Made by a program: the position numbers and the translations under genes. The notes under the pieces are model-generated. The model was not told where the DNA came from. It saw only the letters and a list, made by a program, of their open reading frames with translations, and did no database searches. 64,000 nt of DNA from JBICIG01 sp043101605 (GTDB lineage Bacteria > Planctomycetota > Phycisphaerae > Phycisphaerales > UBA1924): the NCBI GenBank assembly GCA_043101605.1, contig JBICIG010000093.1, forward strand, positions 1-64,000. The letters are read 5' to 3'. Below, piece by piece: positions 62,101 through 64,000 of this stretch (the stretch's first letter is position 1; each line of letters begins with the position of its first letter).

Positions 62101-64000
62101 GAACGAGCGGCTCGGGGCGCTGATCGTCACGGGCAACGATTCGGACATCGAGGAGATCCGCGCGCTGGTCGAGAGCCTTGCGACGGCGGAGGTGCGAACG
62201 GAGCAGGACATCACGCGGATCGAGCTGACCAGCGCGAACTCTCTGGAAGTGGTGAACCTGCTGGAGTCGATCCTCGCCGGGCGGCCGATCGGCGGGGGAC
62301 GCGTCGGCGGGACGCACGCGACGCGGGTCCGCTTCTTCCGGTCTCGCGTGGCCGAGGAGCTGGAAAGCGAACTCGGGCGCGAGCCGGCCGAGGCGGAGGT
62401 GGACGGCGCGATCCGCGATCAGGTGCGATTGACGGCGGACCTGCGGACGAATTCGGTGCTGGTGGCGGCGCCGCCGGCGATGATGAGCCTGATTCGGGAG
62501 ATCATCTCGGATCTTGATCAGACTTCGGCGGGGGACCGAACGGTTGAGATCTTCCGGCTGGTCAACGCCGACGCGAGGGCGATGCGGGAGTTGCTCATCG
62601 ACCTGTTCCAGCGGAGCGAGGACGACTATGTGCTGATCCCGACGCGCCGCCCGACCGAGGAGGAGGCGGGGCAGGACGATGCGCTCGCGCAGGCGTTCGG
62701 CGGGACTTCGCTGACGCAGGTTCCCGATGAGCGTCGCCAGCTCTCGATCACGATCGATGCCCGGACGAATTCGCTGATCGTGTCGGGCACGAAGGAGCAG
62801 TTGGAACTGGTCGGGCGGGTCGTCGCTCAGCTCGACACGATCGAGGCGACCGAGCGGGATCGGGTGGTCTATCACCTCCGCAACGCGCAGGCCGAGGATG
62901 TCGAACGGACGCTGCGGGATTACTTCCAGGAAGAAGCCGAGCGTTCTCGCGAAACGCTTCGATCGGATCAGCTCGGCTCGCTTGCGCGGCAACTGGAGCA
63001 GGAGGTGACGATCGTCGGCGACGCCAAGAGCAACAAGCTGGTGATCTCGGCTTCGCCGCGGTACATCGACACGGTGACGCAGATCGTGGAGGAGCTCGAC
63101 GCGGCGCCGCCGCAGGTCGTGATCCAGGTGCTGCTGGCCGAGGTGACCGTGGACGGGAGCGACACCTGGGGGGTGGATGTGGAGGTCGGCCCGTTCGGCG
63201 GGGACGACTACCGCGTGGGTTCGTTCCCGGCGGGTGCGGCGATCGCGACGGCGATCGGGGTGCCCAACCTGTCCGTCGCATCGGGTGACTTCAATGTGCT
63301 CGTCCGGGCGCTGGAGGCAAACGGGCGCCTGGAAGTCCTGAGCAAACCGGTTGTCACGGTCAACAACAACGAGGCGGCGGTGATCCAGGTCGGCGAGAAC
63401 ATCGCGATCGTCGAGAGCGTGGACACTTTCGAGAGCGGGCGCAGTCAGGCGAATGTGACCCGGCGGGATGTGGGCATCATCCTGGAGGTGACGCCGACGA
63501 TCAGCGCCGACGGGTTCGTGCGCATGGACATCGCGCCGGAGATCTCGGCGGTGTCGGCGCGGACGACGCAGATCTCGCAGGACTTCGAGGCTCCGATCAT
63601 CACGCAGCGCGTGGTCGATACGACGGTGACGGTGCGTGACGGTCAGACGGTTGTGATCGGCGGGCTGATCCAGACGCGCGAGGAGGAGCGGCGGTCGAAG
63701 GTGCCGCTGCTGGGCGACATCCCGGGGATCGGCGAGGTCTTCCGCACCAAAGCGACCGACAATGTGAAGACCGAGCTTCTGGTGATCCTGACGCCGCAGA
63801 TCATCGGCGGGCGGGACCAGGCCGAGATCACCAAGCAGGCCAAGCGGAGCTGGAATCTGATCGACGGGATGAGTGCGGGCAACCGTGTGCGCCGGATGCT
63901 GGGTCATCAGCCGCTGCCTTTGCTTGATCCGGGGCCGGAGCCGGAGCGGACGCCCGCGCCGGTCGACACGGGCGAGCCGCTCGGCTCAAGTTCGGCGGAT
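50198..64000 (+). CDS. gspD: Giant type II secretion secretin GspD (3' end outside window)
   Basis: One uninterrupted frame of 4,601 codons reaches the window end; model GspD has about 650-750. A signal peptide ends at A-W-A-Q (about 29-30). An N0 domain (about 48-128) starts I-R-F-N-F-K-D-A-P-F-D-E-V-L. About 50 secretin N-type domains of roughly 70-100 residues follow, each ending in a strand like T-N-S-L-I-V-S-A and a helix ending in L-D. The secretin pore domain (about 4305-4545) is intact: V-V-I-Q-V-L-L-A-E-V, V-N-N-N-E-A-A-V-I-Q-V-G-E, and VPLLGDIPGIGEVFR. A Pro-rich tail follows. I checked that separate regions translate in the same frame, and no start-to-stop open frame in that phase lies inside it. 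It forms the outer-membrane channel. Confidence 0.95.
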   Translation, partial: MERRHTGVVRAAVSVALAAGLPVSVAWAQPSPAEEPAKLTDPSTGGEAPSIRFNFKDAPFDEVLDFFSRESELPIIREAAVPKASMTFLSGEALTFEEALSVLNLNLRMHGVQLRKEDNYLYLATLADSFRRPSPVANGEVPEDATPDKILTVTIPLSNATATLVAEQIKPLISDLGGVTAVPAQNMVIVVETAAQIRRISDIIRTIDAEKPVDSKFQLFPLKHAEPNAVVSALTGLIGERQRTVVIDKDGKQRVVEEMNVGGVNLQPDPRTNSVIAVGPQSRIDTVAELIALLDVPEEGQGERQMVTLTLESITPQSAAQSLNQLFQGLRADRRPTILPLPEAGKITIVGSAPLLVQASALISELDPGAGGDAQPPRTEKVARLLSFEHLDPGTAEQVASRMLSDRQRQVLRYSPSPSGNGLLVSGPAGDVAALETLLRGLDVEPEYRADVRLVRMEEPNAGVVVDRARQLFEASKPRNEPELQVTLDEASGMLTLIGERSALSRFEQVLRTVQTNRPAELETRVYAIQTRRPSELVTKLNRLARPLLDPGDGSRFEMPRFEALDELDQLIVRAEPAQLSMIESLIGELDVTEPGDQEFRVVRVGQGDLAAVQARALELYERQASLRPEGELGELSVEADAESGSLLVSGTREAVRLYDESIRQAQQLLPPKRTTVVIDIQNVDAKEILTPLEELLSTADPIDEARRVPDPSIAVMERTNSLLVTAESAQHRLIADFVRRLDRLEQTELPPLKLLQLRAADSVAIASMLQQQYNKRPQADRTARPVEVRADPATNTLIVSAHAELFDEIKSFVEELNKEQREGPERVTVLFSLQVAKATDVAQAMDRLYPEPPMPRDRRGTPMPWLQKEKEVTVSADPSTNSLIIDAPADRIESLEELAAKLDRVEIPPVAELRTYQVVGADLQAVARTLQALSRNGNLAAPAQPGKKQVEVMVETEPRSSTLIVAGDEVTFERVEAVLADLSAVPVEKDLRIIPIANAEASSFGDRATQIYDAQIAQIPGANPVEVSIDEETNSLEIVADREAMERFMRIVDQLQEQAGPQRQVRLVELRIAKAADAVQFLNELVSSSQTFRADSGPQPAFEAIESTNTVMIAATPLQIPIVEQLLRNLDQSQVAETAPLRILRLRSTDAVELARVLQQSYDRRPVDEKAARPVTIQGDPATNTLIVSAHPEMLGEIDQLVTEMNESQAFDAEGREIAIFPLKIARAEELAKTIDTMFPEPPMPYDPRTRQPRPDLRQPKEIVVRADRATNSLIVDAPAKRLAGFEQLVRSLDQRQLGEDVELRTYRVEQADLNAVQRTLDELAQSNALGATGQTPVSIEVEPVSRTLVVSGPLTIFPQVEKVLEQFEEQPDSPQTTMRLYTLQHARADRLEALLSQLLVTRLREEQRSTGAATREIEGLLDVAADRASNTLIISAPESIQQIAEQLIRSLDVEAASMGSAVIRVVPLTYADAGSVSQTITRVLPTLDLPSGGEVLVVPAAGSNAILLSGAEADLAKVEELISPLDQRPTDENTIAVETFELEHASATAIAQTVQRLLADQLQSDPRILAAQIRYFRGQVPQRVTVRVEADERTNALVVSGPASSLELAAEVIQRLDEPDADGNRIIRTFAPARAQADTLAAEATRLFASRYRNARQRPEIVSQPRAGVVFVVGSEAVVADAVVLLEEIDGRSPVLPALDLTLVSLEHTEAQTVARVVEGMLRDRSRWPAELRDAERAGLSIPLPTVTADARSNRLLVSAPTSLLPMARAIIEGLDSPDDDGGMTVSVHRLERGDATAVAAALRDALRSAAGPGEPTPTVSFEARSNAVLVSGTEAQQDEARRLIGEMDVSLDVDGLAVRTLYLDHARAEAVAPLVEQLLTRQSEIDLIPDWARWTYIQTRQRQGGDSAVEQPVRVVAEPRLNALIVSAPAGVLELAEQVVSEIDREREGAETDRLVRVIPAMNADARELAATIEAVFADEIEAGPSPVVRVDQRSNALIVKASAAQLQRIGDLVEQVDRAALVSSRELRMVRVDPSRADATAVAMTLKQLLERGGGVKVEVISAEELLKREDGSRGPSGSRVEPDEEDARPFVRVPDEPQPPGRANLTGRALIDTVLGAAIASQPGEPPAAGDAPGGEPEQPTLTIAIDPETNSLIVVGSTRLTDRVAQLAAEIERQMPPEPTAVRVVRLPDGADAGPIANLLRATIGQVGRASADNPGGFTGRVAVSPDPLGGSLVVWANDTDFKVMGSLIASLATEEAAPERMVKVYALENMDAGRATRAVADFISPRPSGRQAQRIRALDLALEQGPEGPVRAKVDPATVSVTADPSGTRLIVSAPAESMELIDAFISLIDQSPVGDRLAIRRYELENARADDLSRTLQQLFDAQRQGAVAGDLPRARFVPDDRTNSLLVTASSEQHAEIERLLDAADIELADDELETMIFTLQQAQPTTVQRVLEQIVIGRDPAKRERVQISAENNSSILVVRAPAEDAEQVRRIVDEVDKAETTGLPIRVIQLQQADAMAAARSLSQFFQARAQVSSGPGRRVTNRVAVIGDRESGTLIVAASDEDFAQIEELAAAFDERAESAELQIKVIQLKNSQAADLQTTLENIQDQLWTERVWGNRAQDERQDRLYVQVNQRTNSIVLLGQGSTMETMERIVEKLDAEPPAQAKRTVAAVTLDRADPRSIQRVIQQSFATPGWRSWWGADPAAILVEIDPARRMVMLIGSRSQIDDARAFIEELDQAGDASGATVRTITLRHAEANRAADSINRFIRDRARAEGRQPEPIAVIGSSEGNVLIVSASAADLPLIEELVAQIDQPELGDDRAIEVYALQNASPDETARTLRSMFPATRADDRVIVTPQVSNRSLIISAPSAQFEQIEVLLSELDKPLTTDDVTFVTVGLEAARAADVAAALQSSLPDNVNVRITTVDRSNSLLLTGSPESIELVVQQIERLDTEPVRSLQQFKRIRLEHAMVDDVWLTLTEILRSRRSSPSEPRATIDYSLTDNTLSISATADQLEFIEQMVKELDQPSSTERTTEFVRLENADAEQTATALQVFYGRLAPEASTPGARRVTIVPDPASNSLVISADKAEWSGIRSLLEKLDTPEYDTSRQLVVIPLKHADAASVARALTEGFQASLDRQLERERVRLEQERRSQGGRNPNSFFEPPVLVQTDETPNVSAEVQTNSLIVFASRRDLERIRAIVEQLDVPEVLKLPEARIIPLESGRATDVARVIREMFRTGQAGTGSPRGAVVYGDDASNTLIVRAEDDQFEQISALARSLQVHASDARVSPRVLRVSSQPAARLRDTLLRTFQPIAAQERESLAIEIDRQQNALIVASSERMFREIESLVAELDGGADQPGGEELPTPGPGQGLFIIDVENHSPQQMQGLLVNLGVTRPQAADRPGLVAEPVTIVPLSTRPALAVLASSADGRAMERLIEALDAEPTGDAQRVDVVFLRLADARAVVTSLNQMLDTASQSTRSGPAQALSEQIRRLAIANPAWDRDDIEVDLTEPIRLIPDTQSNAVTIASTPGNVAALKDVVSMLDTLPVGDAVVVRIFPLENASARRVQQVVEDLFRQGETLRRLPGTQRRGLPSTATGQALAGEIAVSIDERTNALIVAGREEAVALVEVLVADLDDDATASWVEPTIVPLEHADPVKLSTTLRRVLVEGLGGAPEASGLQRQVARLRIVQAGGDASDPKARVEGDLFAPMTGLVILPEENLGALLVVGSTKNVAVVRELVGMLDVPAAAAGNEVIVYPLTYAAADRVAGIIRDIFREREAVGEIRAEDRLIVSTDLRTNALIVSTSPRSAAILETLLETLDAEQTNLSVGVRVITVDDADVQTLAPKIQRLMRERIAASRRAGIPESPSDAFVIEPEPATNSLIVAASEENFQVVEELIAALTESAAATGDDRSELVYVPAGQAEEIAQAIGDLYVRRENERRGDGSVAVVPNERLGALIVTGNDSDIEEIRALVESLATAEVRTEQDITRIELTSANSLEVVNLLESILAGRPIGGGRVGGTHATRVRFFRSRVAEELESELGREPAEAEVDGAIRDQVRLTADLRTNSVLVAAPPAMMSLIREIISDLDQTSAGDRTVEIFRLVNADARAMRELLIDLFQRSEDDYVLIPTRRPTEEEAGQDDALAQAFGGTSLTQVPDERRQLSITIDARTNSLIVSGTKEQLELVGRVVAQLDTIEATERDRVVYHLRNAQAEDVERTLRDYFQEEAERSRETLRSDQLGSLARQLEQEVTIVGDAKSNKLVISASPRYIDTVTQIVEELDAAPPQVVIQVLLAEVTVDGSDTWGVDVEVGPFGGDDYRVGSFPAGAAIATAIGVPNLSVASGDFNVLVRALEANGRLEVLSKPVVTVNNNEAAVIQVGENIAIVESVDTFESGRSQANVTRRDVGIILEVTPTISADGFVRMDIAPEISAVSARTTQISQDFEAPIITQRVVDTTVTVRDGQTVVIGGLIQTREEERRSKVPLLGDIPGIGEVFRTKATDNVKTELLVILTPQIIGGRDQAEITKQAKRSWNLIDGMSAGNRVRRMLGHQPLPLLDPGPEPERTPAPVDTGEPLGSSSAD
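50641..63102 (+). repeat. About 50 tandem secretin N-type domains in gspD
   Basis: My hand count gives about 50 units, mean spacing near 250 bases (83 codons). Units are recognisable by a first strand with a P-L-x-H/N-A-x-A pattern, a helix, then T-N-S-L-I-V and a final L-D. Most have diverged widely. A few carry long inserts between the two halves, for example 56360-56630. This is a protein-level repeat; the DNA copies are not near-identical. Confidence 0.9.
52220..54310 (+). repeat. Duplicated four-domain block inside gspD
   Basis: The block at 52220-53150 (units 8-11) and that at 53387-54310 (units 13-16) match domain by domain. Examples are A-A/D-P-A-T-N-T-L-I-V-S-A-H in the second, P-E-P-P-M-P plus a Pro-rich insert in the third, and V/A-E-L-R-T-Y in the fourth. 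The offset is about 1,170 bases, or five domains. Confidence 0.75.

Noticed and set aside
50641..63102. Tandem DNA repeats that might be an array like CRISPR or a satellite
   Set aside because: Similarity is at protein level with irregular spacing. There are no identical short repeats with unique spacers and no cas genes.
50198..64000. Possibility that the secretin region is several separate genes or carries frameshifts
   Set aside because: Lines sampled at 50-64 kb (for example 54481, 56641, 58081, 63121) translate in the same phase, and no start-to-stop frame of that phase exists within the region.

Overview
The window looks like a chromosomal segment of a high-GC planctomycete, most likely of the Phycisphaerae type. 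No rRNA gene is present, so this is inferred from gene content. The pointers are many proteins with a prepilin-type N-terminus (one with an H-x9-DG motif), a PEP-CTERM-like protein, an ECF-like sigma factor next to a Ser/Thr kinase with TPR repeats, and several secreted proteins with weak homology. I saw no tRNA, rRNA, CRISPR array or transposase gene.

Layout. 1-192: a perfect 50-bp inverted repeat cut by the window edge. 302-6763 (minus strand): a DNA-damage mutagenesis operon imuA-imuB-dnaE2 followed by an SRAP (YedK/HMCES) gene, with a GAAC-N7-GAAC box over the promoter. 6866-7807: a pseudopilin-like protein. 7981-10196: a four-gene membrane redox operon (two tiny membrane proteins, a ferric-reductase-like/Rieske fusion, and a membrane-anchored Cys protein). 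10338-14661: a PEP-CTERM protein, a sigma factor and a kinase. 14693-20594: a queuosine-precursor transporter, ScpB, DUF58 and transglutaminase proteins, and a PilZ-like protein. 20647-26365: a lipoprotein, RNase Y, a UbiA-like protein, an alpha/beta hydrolase and a parvulin lipoprotein. 26462-32577: a zinc-ribbon membrane protein and a tandem array of four pseudopilin-like paralogues. 32705-37984: a SerA-like dehydrogenase, SerC, a family 9 glycosyltransferase and a large secreted protein.

38080-64000 is dominated by a type II secretion system (T2SS). gspE lies on the minus strand. gspF is on the plus strand after a QueD-like gene, a GspG-like lipoprotein and a glutathione peroxidase. Then comes an almost gap-free run gspG-H-I-J-K-L-M-D. 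Two things stand out. The secretin gene is one uninterrupted reading frame of at least 4,601 codons: a signal peptide, an N0 domain, roughly 50 secretin N-type domains (a usual GspD has three after N0), then a normal C-terminal secretin pore domain. The protein just upstream joins a GspM/PilO-like part through a Pro-Lys-Glu linker to a GspC/PilP-like domain, the kind of domain that contacts secretin N0. I infer a T2SS with a very tall periplasmic channel, plausibly matched to the wide periplasm of planctomycetes and possibly serving the pseudopilin-like arrays nearby.

Several genes (imuA, scpB, gspE, the queD-like gene, the hydrolase gene, the glycosyltransferase gene) have a TAnnnT -10-like hexamer only 6-9 bases before the start codon, which suggests leaderless transcripts.
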